Below, in pieces: positions 34,551 to 41,822 of a stretch of DNA of 64,000 nucleotides (positions are counted from its first letter, which is position 1; each line of letters begins with the position of its first letter). The DNA is from Geodermatophilus obscurus (GTDB lineage Bacteria; Actinomycetota; Actinomycetes; Mycobacteriales; Geodermatophilaceae): assembly GCF_900115395.1 (NCBI RefSeq), contig NZ_FOWE01000001.1, positions 620,001 to 684,000 of the forward strand, given 5' to 3'. The notes under the pieces are model-generated. The model was not told the origin of the DNA and searched no databases. It saw only the letters and a list, made by a program, of their open reading frames with translations. The position numbers and the translations under genes were made by a program.

Positions 34551-35483
34551 GTGCAGCAGCTGCTCGAGCAGCTGCCGCCGTCCCCGGCGGTGTGGTGCTC
34601 GGGGCTGCGCAAGCGGTACGGGAAACGCGCCGCGGTCGACGGCGTCTCGTTCACCGTGGGCCGCGGCGAGGTCGTCGGCCTGCTCGGCCCCAACGGCGCG
34701 GGCAAGACCAGCGTCATCAAGATGCTGCTCGGCCTGGTCCGCCCCGACGACGGCGAGGTGCTGCTGCTGGGCCGGCCCGGCCGCGACCCCCGGGCCCGCG
34801 CGCGGGTGGGCTACCTGCCCGAGCTCTTCCGCTACCAGCCGTGGCTCACCGCCGCCGAGGTGCTCGCCCTGCACGTGCGGCTGGCCCGCGAGGCCGTCCC
34901 CGAGCCCGAGCAGCGCGACGTGCTCGGCCTGGTCGGGCTCGCCGAGCGGGCCGGGGACCGCGTCGGCGGCTTCTCCAAGGGCATGCAGCAGCGGCTGGGC
35001 CTGGCGGTGGCGCTGGTCGCCCGCCCCGAGCTGGTCGTGCTCGACGAGCCGACCAGCGCGCTGGACCCGCTGGGCCGCGTCGACGTGCGCGACGTCGTCC
35101 TGTCGCTGCGCGAGCGCGGCGTCGCGGTGCTGCTCAACTCCCACCTCATCGGCGAGGTCGAGCGGGTCTGCGACCGCGTCGTCATCCTCGACCGCGGCCG
35201 GGTCGCCGCCGCCGGCACGCTCGCCGAGCTGCTCGGGCAGCGGGAGCTGCGGCTGCGGCTGACCGGGCTCACGCCCGCCGCCGAGGCCCGGCTGGCCGCC
35301 GTCGGCGCCACGCACCGGGCCGGGCAGGACGTCACCGTCACCCTCCCCGCCGACGACGACGGCGCCACCGTGCCCCGCCTGGTCGCCGACCTCGTCGGCC
35401 TGGGCGTGCAGGTGCACGCGGTCGAGCCCGGGCGGATCAGCCTCGAGGAACGGCTGCTCGGCATCCTCCGGGAGGAGCACTGA
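34551..35483 (+). CDS. ABC transporter ATP-binding protein
   Basis: 310-aa ATPase of the CcmA/NatA-like exporter class. Walker A G-P-N-G-A-G-K-T at 46-53, Q-loop L-P-E-L-F, signature G-G-F-S-K-G-M-Q-Q-R-L-G (F-S-K-G-M, typical of ABC-2 exporters), Walker B L-V-V-L-D-E-P-T-S-A-L-D-P, H-loop N-S-H-L. A C-terminal extension of about 80 residues resembles the regulatory tail of these ATPases. GTG 34551 is taken as start; a GTG at 34590 directly before the domain is possible. It lies 29 bp after the anti-sigma gene and its stop overlaps the permease ATG by one base, so the four genes likely form one operon. Confidence 0.92.
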   Translation: MQQLLEQLPPSPAVWCSGLRKRYGKRAAVDGVSFTVGRGEVVGLLGPNGAGKTSVIKMLLGLVRPDDGEVLLLGRPGRDPRARARVGYLPELFRYQPWLTAAEVLALHVRLAREAVPEPEQRDVLGLVGLAERAGDRVGGFSKGMQQRLGLAVALVARPELVVLDEPTSALDPLGRVDVRDVVLSLRERGVAVLLNSHLIGEVERVCDRVVILDRGRVAAAGTLAELLGQRELRLRLTGLTPAAEARLAAVGATHRAGQDVTVTLPADDDGATVPRLVADLVGLGVQVHAVEPGRISLEERLLGILREEH

Positions 35484-36325
35484 TGGTGGCGCTGACGTTC
35501 GCCGCGCTCACGCTGCGGGAGGCCGCCCGCCGCAAGGTGCTGCGCGCCCTCGGCCTGCTCACCCTCGCCCTGCTGGGGCTGTCGGCCTGGGGTTTCGCCG
35601 AACTGGCGACCGTCGACCCCGAGTTCGGCGCGCTGACCAGCGGCGAGGCCCGCCTGTTCGCCTCCCAGGTGCTCAACCTGGTCATGTTCGGCTACAGCCT
35701 CATCGCCGCGTTGGGCACGGCGTTCCTCGCCGGGCCGACGCTGTCCGGCGAGGTCGAGTCCGGTCAGGCGCTGTCGGTGCTCGCCCGGCCGGTCCGCCGG
35801 TCCACCGTGCTGCTGGGCAAGTGGCTGGGGCTGGTCGCCTTCGGCACCGGGTACGTGTTCACCGCGGGCCTGGCGCAGTTCGCCGTCGTCCGGTGGGCGA
35901 TCGGCTACTGGCCGCCGGACCCGCTCACCGGGCTGCTGCTGCTCGCCGCGCAGACCGCGGTGCTCATGACGCTGGCGCTGCTGCTGGCCACCGCGATCTC
36001 GCCGATGGCCTCGGGCATCGTCGCCGTCGGCCTGTTCGGCGCCACGTGGGTGGCCGGCGTCGTCGGCTCCGTGGGCGACCTCCTGGGCAACGAGGGCGTG
36101 GCGCGGGTCGGCGAGGTCTCCCGGATGCTGCTGCCGACCGACGGACTGTGGCGGGGGGCGATGCACGCCTTCCAGGACTCGACGTCGCTGGTGGCCGCCG
36201 GGTTCGAGGGCTCCCCGTTCCTCGCCGTCGCGCCGCTGAGCCCCGGCTACCTGGTCTGGGTGGCCGTCTGGCTGCTGCTGATCGGCGGGCTGGCCGCGCT
36301 GTCGTTCGGCCGCCGCGACATCTGA
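35483..36325 (+). CDS. ABC-2 type transporter permease
   Basis: 280-aa membrane protein with six predicted helices (about 22-41, 65-85, 110-135, 148-172, 177-200 and 250-272). ATG 35483 overlaps the ATPase stop (TGATG) and follows GGGAGGAG. The family features T-L-R-E-A-A-R-R-K and E-V-E-S-G-Q-A-L-S-V-L-A-R-P-V-R-R-S mark the NosY/ABC-2 group. The last residues F-G-R-R-D-I are the usual cytoplasmic end. It forms the exporter with the preceding ATPase; the cargo is unknown. Confidence 0.92.
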   Translation: MVALTFAALTLREAARRKVLRALGLLTLALLGLSAWGFAELATVDPEFGALTSGEARLFASQVLNLVMFGYSLIAALGTAFLAGPTLSGEVESGQALSVLARPVRRSTVLLGKWLGLVAFGTGYVFTAGLAQFAVVRWAIGYWPPDPLTGLLLLAAQTAVLMTLALLLATAISPMASGIVAVGLFGATWVAGVVGSVGDLLGNEGVARVGEVSRMLLPTDGLWRGAMHAFQDSTSLVAAGFEGSPFLAVAPLSPGYLVWVAVWLLLIGGLAALSFGRRDI

Positions 36326-36372
36326 CCGACGCGGGAGCGGGAGCGGGCCGGGACCCGCGCGGGCGGACCGGC

Positions 36373-37248
36373 TCAGGCCGGCTCGGCCACCAGGTCGAAG
36401 AGGTCCAGGCAGCGGCGGACGTGCCGGCGGGCGCCGGTCAGCCGCAGGCCGATACCGCTGCCGGCCAGGTCGCTGCGCGCGCCGTACAGGGCGCGCCCGC
36501 CGGCGACGTCGAGGAAGTCGAGGTCGCTGACGTCGAGGACGACCTCGCCGGGGCGGTGCCCGGTGGGCAGCTCACCGGCGAGGTCGACGAGCGCGGTCCG
36601 CACGTGCGTGGCCTCGGTGGTGTCGACCTCGCCGTGCAGGGCCAGCCGCCGTCCGCGGCCGGACAGGTGGGCCAGCGGCTCCCGGTCGCCCAGGTGCTGC
36701 ACCGGGTGCAGGACCGCGACCGGGCCGAGGGCCTCCGCGCCGACCGACCGGTCGTAGAGGCACAGCGCGGTCATCGGCACCGTGCCCATGAAGGCGTCGA
36801 CCAGACCCTCGTAGGCGTTGAGCCGGCGGCGCCCCGGCCGTCCGGCCTGCAGCAGCGGGGTGACGTCGGCGACCACGCGCAGACCGGTGCGCCCGCCGGC
36901 GAGCGCGGCCTGGACCGCGGCGCGGTAGCGGCCGACCTGCTCGAGGGGCACCAGCCCGGTCCCGGCCGAGTAGGTCTCCCCGGTCGTCTGCAGCCCGAGC
37001 TGCCCGCTGGCGAGGAGCGCGTCGCGGTGCGGCAGGCCGGCGAGCAGGGCGGGCAGCGACGGGCGCGGCCCCCCGACGAGCAGCAACTGCTCGTCGCGGC
37101 GGCGGCCCTCGTCGAGGTAGGCGACGACGGCCTCGGCGAGGTCGGCCGTGCCGTCGAAGCTCCAGCAGACGTGGTCGCCGGGGCGGAGGCCGGTCAGGGA
37201 GTCCAGTCCCCGGGGCGCCGTCACCACCGGGACGCTACCGGCGGGCAC
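36373..37248 (-). CDS. MEDS-STAS domain sensor/anti-sigma antagonist-like protein
   Basis: 291-aa cytosolic signalling protein. Residues about 15-170 form a MEDS domain (L-R-P-G-D-H-V-C-W-S-F-D start, R-R-R-D-E-Q-L-L-L-V-G-G, L-Y-D-R-S). Residues about 190-290 form a STAS domain (A-L-H-G-E-V-D-T-T-E-A, V-V-L-D-V-S-D-L-D-F-L-D-V-A-G-G-R-A-L). STAS domains of this type bind HATPase anti-sigma factors in partner switching. The usual phosphorylatable residue after D-F-L-D is V-A, so a Ser in the S/T position is not obvious. The divergent neighbour has the same MEDS domain fused to an HATPase. GTG 37248 is the only start near the domain. Confidence 0.87.
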   Translation of the reverse strand: MPAGSVPVVTAPRGLDSLTGLRPGDHVCWSFDGTADLAEAVVAYLDEGRRRDEQLLLVGGPRPSLPALLAGLPHRDALLASGQLGLQTTGETYSAGTGLVPLEQVGRYRAAVQAALAGGRTGLRVVADVTPLLQAGRPGRRRLNAYEGLVDAFMGTVPMTALCLYDRSVGAEALGPVAVLHPVQHLGDREPLAHLSGRGRRLALHGEVDTTEATHVRTALVDLAGELPTGHRPGEVVLDVSDLDFLDVAGGRALYGARSDLAGSGIGLRLTGARRHVRRCLDLFDLVAEPA

Positions 37249-37329
37249 GTGCGGTGTCAGCGCTGTCCGTCACCATCCGGACACCCATCTGTGACGGGCC
37301 CGGCAGGCGTCCGGATCCGGGGATCCGAC

Positions 37330-37351
37330 GTTCCCCGCGTACGAAAGGGTA
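37330..37351 (+). promoter_or_regulatory. Sigma-B/F-like promoter ahead of the MEDS-HATPase gene
   Basis: GTTC (37330-37333), 13-nt spacer, GGGTA (37347-37351) fits the GTTT-N12-16-GGGTA pattern of actinobacterial sigma-B/F promoters. It lies about 105 bp before the GTG at 37456. A sigma-B-type promoter in front of an anti-sigma-type kinase would form a feedback loop. Confidence 0.5.
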
Positions 37352-37455
37352 CCGTCTGTGCCGCGCTCGTGCCGGACGGCCCGGGAGGACGGCTCCCCCG
37401 CGTCGGCGACCGCCGGGCGCGTACTCGTCAGAGGTCGACCTTCGGGAGTCCACGG

Positions 37456-38424
37456 GTGTCTGCTGCGCGCAGGGGCGGAGGACCGGGCGTCGTCGGCTTC
37501 GCGCACGACGCACTGCTCTACGACGACCCCGCCGAGCTCCTCGCCGTGGCCACCCGCTTCCTCCGCGAGGGCCTGGACGCCGGTGAGGGGGCGGTCGTGG
37601 CCGTCGGCGCCGACGTCGCCGCGGCCATCCGCGACGCCCTCGGCGACGACCCGCGGCTGCACGTCGTCGACCGCGCCGAGGTGTACCGGGTCCGCACCCC
37701 GGCGGCGATCACCGGCCTGCGGCGCACCGCCGGGCGCCTGACCGCCGGCGGGGTGCCGCGCGTCCGCGTCGTCGGCGAGCCGGACTTCGGCGGCACCGAG
37801 CAGGACCGCTACGAGTGGCAGCGCTACGAGGCCGTCGTCAACGCCGCACTGGCCGACGCGCCGCTGTGGGGGCTGTGCGCGTTCGACGCCCGGCAGCTGC
37901 CCGGGCCGGTCCTCGACACCGCCCGCCGGACCCACCGGGCCCTGACCACCGGTGCGGGACGGGCCGCCAACCCGGAGTTCACCGAGCCGGCCGACGTCCT
38001 CCGTGACCTGCCCGTGCCGCGGGAGCCGCTGGAGGACACCCGGCCGCACCTGGTCGCCCGGGACGTCACCGACTTCATCGGCCTGCGCCACGCCGTGGCC
38101 GCCGAGCTGGCGGCGCTGCCGGGTCCGCGCGAGGCGGTCGAGGACCTGCTGCTCGCCGTCGACGAGATGACGTCCAACGCCGTGCGGCACGGCCGGCCGC
38201 CGGTCGACCTCGAGCTGTGGACCGGCGACGAGCGGGTGGTCTGCCGCATCACCGACCGCGGCAGCGGCCCGCAGGACCCCTTCGCCGGGTACGGCCCGGC
38301 CCACGGCGCGGACCTCTCCCGGGGCGGCATGGGCCTGTGGCTCGCACGCCAGCTGTGCGACCACGTGCACGTCGCCCGGACCGCCTCCGGCACGTCCGTG
38401 CGCCTGGTGACCCGGCTGCGCTGA
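37456..38424 (+). CDS. MEDS-HATPase anti-sigma regulatory factor
   Basis: 322-aa cytosolic protein. MEDS domain at about 10-170 (G-F-A-H-D-A-L-L-Y-D, Y-E-W-Q-R-Y-E-A-V-V-N). HATPase_c_2 domain at about 195-322: L-L-A-V-D-E-M-T-S-N-A-V-R-H-G (N-box), C-R-I-T-D-R-G-S-G, and R-G-G-M-G-L-W-L-A-R-Q-L-C-D (G box). This is the RsbW-like kinase fold that binds sigma factors or STAS proteins. GTG 37456 is supported by GGGAG about ten bases upstream and by MEDS homology starting 11 residues in. Likely partner: the divergently encoded MEDS-STAS protein. A hairpin follows its stop. Confidence 0.9.
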   Translation: MSAARRGGGPGVVGFAHDALLYDDPAELLAVATRFLREGLDAGEGAVVAVGADVAAAIRDALGDDPRLHVVDRAEVYRVRTPAAITGLRRTAGRLTAGGVPRVRVVGEPDFGGTEQDRYEWQRYEAVVNAALADAPLWGLCAFDARQLPGPVLDTARRTHRALTTGAGRAANPEFTEPADVLRDLPVPREPLEDTRPHLVARDVTDFIGLRHAVAAELAALPGPREAVEDLLLAVDEMTSNAVRHGRPPVDLELWTGDERVVCRITDRGSGPQDPFAGYGPAHGADLSRGGMGLWLARQLCDHVHVARTASGTSVRLVTRLR

Positions 38425-38442
38425 GGGCACCGGACGCGCCGA

Positions 38443-38475
38443 CGGTCTACCGGACACGACGCGCCCGGTAGACCG
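38443..38475 (+). terminator. Hairpin between the two HATPase genes
   Basis: Perfect 11-bp arms CGGTCTACCGG and CCGGTAGACCG with an 11-nt loop, 19 bp past the MEDS-HATPase stop. It may be a terminator or an attenuator for the next gene. Confidence 0.7.
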
Positions 38476-38548
38476 CCCGTCGCCGTCCCGGTTCGCGGGA
38501 GCGCCGGTGGGGCACCACGTGGAGAACAGCCCCGACCGGAACGAGCAG

Positions 38549-38977
38549 ATGCAGTCGGACACCTGGCCGCGACGGCCGCCTCCCGAGACCACGGGACCCC
38601 GCTACGAGTGCGAGATCTCCCGGGCCGCCGAGCTCCGGGCGGTGCGCGCCGGCCTGCGCCGCTGGCTGCCCGGCGTGCTCGAGGACGACGGCGACGGCGC
38701 CGTCCTCGACACCCTCCTGCTCGCCGTGGACGAGCTGGCCTCCAACGGCCTGCGGCACGGTGCCACGCCGGTCCGGGTGCAGGCGGCGGCCACCGGGGAG
38801 GGGCTGCTGCTCGACGTGAGCGACGAGGACCCGCACCACGGTCCCGAGCCCGCGGTCGACCGCGACCCGGCGCTCGGCGGCATGGGCCTGCACATGGTCG
38901 CCCGCCTCACCGGCGAGCGGGGATGGACCGTCTCCGGCGACCGCAAGCACGTGTGGGCGTGCCTGCGCACCCACTGA
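38549..38977 (+). CDS. HATPase-only anti-sigma regulatory factor (RsbW/SpoIIAB-like)
   Basis: 142-aa free-standing HATPase_c_2 protein. The N-box L-L-L-A-V-D-E-L-A-S-N-G-L-R-H-G, the D-V-S-D-E-D-P strand and the G-box L-G-G-M-G-L-H-M-V-A-R-L are present. Many such short proteins bind STAS partners in actinobacteria. ATG 38549 is chosen; GTG at 38507 would add 14 residues. It is the second HATPase of the island and may compete for the same STAS partner. Confidence 0.85.
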   Translation: MQSDTWPRRPPPETTGPRYECEISRAAELRAVRAGLRRWLPGVLEDDGDGAVLDTLLLAVDELASNGLRHGATPVRVQAAATGEGLLLDVSDEDPHHGPEPAVDRDPALGGMGLHMVARLTGERGWTVSGDRKHVWACLRTH

Positions 38978-38994
38978 ACCGGGCGGCGCCGGGC

Positions 38995-39477
38995 TCAGCC
39001 GGTCACCTGGACGACCGCCTCGATCTCCACCGCGATGTCGAAGGGCAGCTCGGCCATCCCCACCGCCGAGCGGGCGCCGCGCCCGCGGTCGCCGAGCACC
39101 TCGACCAGCAGGTCGGAGCACCCGTCGATCACCGCAGGCATGCGGGTGAAGCCGGGACGGCAGTTGACCATCCCGAACAGCTTCACCACCGCGCGCACCC
39201 GGTCGAGGTCGCCCAGCCGGGCCTGCACGGCGCCGAGCAGCTGCAGCCCGGTGAGCCGGGCGGCCTCGCGCGCGGTGTCCAGGTCCAGCCCGCCGTCCCC
39301 CACCTTCCCGGTGACCAGGCCGCCGTCGGGCGTCACGGGTCCGGTGCCGGAGAGGTACAGCAGGTCCCCGGCCAGGTACGCCGCGACGTAGTTGCCCGCG
39401 GGGCCCCGGGGCTCGGGCAGCTGCAGTCCCAGCTCGCGCAGGCGTGCTCCGGTGCGGCTGTCGGTCGGTCCGTCCAC
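38995..39477 (-). CDS. RidA family protein (YjgF/YER057c/UK114)
   Basis: 160-aa RidA-like protein of the longer subgroup. Features: Y-L-S-G-T-G-P (strand before the active-site cleft), A-A-R-L-T-G-L-Q-L-L-G-A-V, and V-K-L-F-G-M-V-N-C-R-P-G-F-T-R-M-P-A-V-I-D-G. RidA enzymes hydrolyse reactive enamine/imine intermediates from PLP enzymes; the G-R-x-A-V-G-M region at the end (S-A-V-G-M-A-E-L-P-F-D-I-A-V-E-I-E) is family typical. The arginine usually seen before A-x-V-x-V at the active site is not clearly in place, so activity is uncertain. It is convergent with the HATPase gene and divergent from the c-di-GMP gene. Confidence 0.88.
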   Translation of the reverse strand: MDGPTDSRTGARLRELGLQLPEPRGPAGNYVAAYLAGDLLYLSGTGPVTPDGGLVTGKVGDGGLDLDTAREAARLTGLQLLGAVQARLGDLDRVRAVVKLFGMVNCRPGFTRMPAVIDGCSDLLVEVLGDRGRGARSAVGMAELPFDIAVEIEAVVQVTG

Positions 39478-39551
39478 GGGGAGATGCTGGCCCCGCCCAC
39501 CCGGACGGGGGAAGCACCCTGGCCCCGCCGGGGACGTGGGACGCTCGGTCC

Positions 39552-41795
39552 GTGACGTCGCCCGGGTCGCCGTGGCGCACCGTCCGGTCGGTCTACCAGC
39601 CGATCGTCGACCTGCGGGACCGGTCGCTGGTCGCCGTCGAGGCGCTGGCCCGCGGCGGGCCGGGCACGGCGGACTCGGCCGGGGACCTGTTCGCCGCCGC
39701 GCGGGCGTCCGGGACGGTCGACGAGCTCGACGCCGCCTGCCTGCGGGCGGCGCTGCTCGGTCTCGGGGAGGTCAGCGGGGAGGTGACCGTCTTCGTCAAC
39801 ATCGAGCCGGCGACGCTGTCGACCCTCGGCACGCGGCGGCTGGCCGAGCTGGCGGAGCTGACCGGGGACGGCGTGCACGTGGTCCTCGAGGTCACCGAGC
39901 GCGACCTGCTGGAGCGGCCGGCCGAGCTGCTCCGCGGCGTCCGCCGCGCCCGGGACAGGGGGTGGCGGGTCGCCCTGGACGACGTCGGCGCCGAGCAGCG
40001 GGGCCTGGCGCTGGTGCCGTTCCTGCGCCCCGACGTCATCAAGCTCGACCTCGCGCTGGTGCGCGGGCACACCACGCTGCGGACCGCCGCGGTGCTCAAC
40101 GCCGTCCGGGCGGAGGCCGAGCGCTCCGGTGCGGTGCTGGTGGCGGAGGGCATCGAGACCGAGCAGCACCTGGAGCGGGCGCTGGCCATGGGCGCACAGC
40201 TGGGCCAGGGCTGGATGTTCGGCCGCCCCGGAGCGCTGGACGTGCGGGGCATGACCGCGCTGCGGCTCCCGCGGCCGCCGCCGGCCCGTGCCCGCGGCCC
40301 GGTGGAGGCCGGGTCCGCGTTCGACCTGCTCAGCGCCGGGTCGGCGCCCCAGCGCGCCACCGAGCCGCTGATCGCCTCGATGACCCGCCAGCTGGAGAGC
40401 CAGGCGCTGCTGCTCGACGAGCAGACCGTCGTGCTCGCCACCTTCCAGACGCCGGAGGCGATGACCCCGCGCACCCGGCGCCGCTACGAGTCGCTGGCCG
40501 CCGTGTCCGCGCTGACGGCCGTGACGGGCCCGGGGATGCCCGACCACCCGGCTCCCGGGGTGGTCGGCACGGCCCTGCCCCCCGGCGACCCGCTCACCGG
40601 GGAGTGGGTGGTCGCCGTCGTCGGGCCGCACTTCGCCGCCGCCCTGGCGGCCCGCGACGTCGCTCCCGCGGGGAGCGGGCCGGGTGCGCGCCGGCTGGAC
40701 CACGTGCTGACCTACGACCGGCCGCGCGTGCTGGAGGTGGCCGGGCTGCTGCTCGACCACCTCCGCCCGCCCTCCGCCGCGCCGGCCCGGCCGCCCGCGG
40801 CCGGCGAACCGGTCGCGGGCACGGGGACCGGCGCGGACGGACCGGCGGAGCAGGCCGCGGACCGGGCCGCGGTCCAGGAGGCCATCGGGGTCCCCTCGGC
40901 CGACCTGCCGCAGCTCCTGCTGCGCGCGATCGCCACCGCCAGCAGCGGCATCGTCATCGCCGACGCGCGGCTGCCCGACCTGCCGCTGGTCTACGCCAAC
41001 ACCGCGTTCCTGCAGATGACCGGGTACGCCGAGGACGAGGTGCTGGGCCGCAACTGCCGCTTCCTGCAGGGCCCGGACACCGACGCCGGCCAGGTCGGGC
41101 CCATGCAGCGGCGGATGCTGGCCGGCCGCGACGTGCACACGGTGCTGGTCAACTACCGGCGGGACGGCTCGCCGTTCTGGAACGACCTGCGCATCAGCCC
41201 GGTCCTGGACGCGGCGGGCGAGATCACCCACTACATCGGCAGCCAGCTCGACGTCACCGACCGGGTGGACCGTGAGCGGCGGGCGACCTACCTCGCGCAC
41301 CACGACGCGCTCACCGCGCTGCCCAACCGGGCGCACGTCCTCGAGCACCTGGACCTGGAGCTGCGGCGGGCGCGCCGCAGCGGCGCGAGCGTGGCCGCCG
41401 TCATGCTCGACCTCGACGGCTTCAAGGCGGTCAACGACCGCCTCGGTCACGCCGCGGGGGACGAGGCGCTGACCTGGGCCGCCCGCCGCCTGCGGTCGGC
41501 CGTGCGCGCCGGGGACCTCGTCGGCCGGCTCGGCGGCGACGAGTTCCTCGTCGTGCTGGCCGGGCTGCCCCCGACCGGAGGGGCCGGGAGCGGCAGCGGC
41601 TCCGCCGACGAGACCGTCCGCCGGGTGCAGCAGCACCTGCACCGCGCCCTCGCCGCCCCGCTGGAGCTCTCCGGCGCCCCGGTCCGGCTCAGCGCCAGCT
41701 CCGGCGCCGCGCTGTTCCCCCGCGACGCCGACGACCCCGCGGCGCTCATCGCCCGGGCCGACGCGGCGATGTACCGGGACAAGACGGCGTCGTGA
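39552..41795 (+). CDS. EAL-DICT-LOV-GGDEF cyclic-di-GMP signalling protein
   Basis: 747-aa cytosolic protein. EAL phosphodiesterase domain at about 12-235 with E30-A-L, N-I-E-P, E-V-T-E-R, L-D-D, K-L-D, A-E-G-I-E and G-Q-G-W-M-F-G-R-P; loop 6, normally D-F-G-x-G-Y-S-S, is D-V-G-A-E-Q-R-G. DICT sensory domain at about 260-405. LOV-type PAS at about 460-575 with G-R-N-C-R-F-L-Q; C502 is the flavin-adduct cysteine. GGDEF domain from about 590, with intact G661-G-D-E-F665 and an R-x2-D-like region upstream. The order EAL-first is unusual; PAS-GGDEF-EAL is normal. GTG 39552 puts the EAL motif at residue 30. It is the only GGDEF or EAL gene in the window. Confidence 0.9.
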   Translation: MTSPGSPWRTVRSVYQPIVDLRDRSLVAVEALARGGPGTADSAGDLFAAARASGTVDELDAACLRAALLGLGEVSGEVTVFVNIEPATLSTLGTRRLAELAELTGDGVHVVLEVTERDLLERPAELLRGVRRARDRGWRVALDDVGAEQRGLALVPFLRPDVIKLDLALVRGHTTLRTAAVLNAVRAEAERSGAVLVAEGIETEQHLERALAMGAQLGQGWMFGRPGALDVRGMTALRLPRPPPARARGPVEAGSAFDLLSAGSAPQRATEPLIASMTRQLESQALLLDEQTVVLATFQTPEAMTPRTRRRYESLAAVSALTAVTGPGMPDHPAPGVVGTALPPGDPLTGEWVVAVVGPHFAAALAARDVAPAGSGPGARRLDHVLTYDRPRVLEVAGLLLDHLRPPSAAPARPPAAGEPVAGTGTGADGPAEQAADRAAVQEAIGVPSADLPQLLLRAIATASSGIVIADARLPDLPLVYANTAFLQMTGYAEDEVLGRNCRFLQGPDTDAGQVGPMQRRMLAGRDVHTVLVNYRRDGSPFWNDLRISPVLDAAGEITHYIGSQLDVTDRVDRERRATYLAHHDALTALPNRAHVLEHLDLELRRARRSGASVAAVMLDLDGFKAVNDRLGHAAGDEALTWAARRLRSAVRAGDLVGRLGGDEFLVVLAGLPPTGGAGSGSGSADETVRRVQQHLHRALAAPLELSGAPVRLSASSGAALFPRDADDPAALIARADAAMYRDKTAS

Positions 41796-41822
41796 CGGCG
41801 TCCGGCGCCCCGGGAGGGACCG

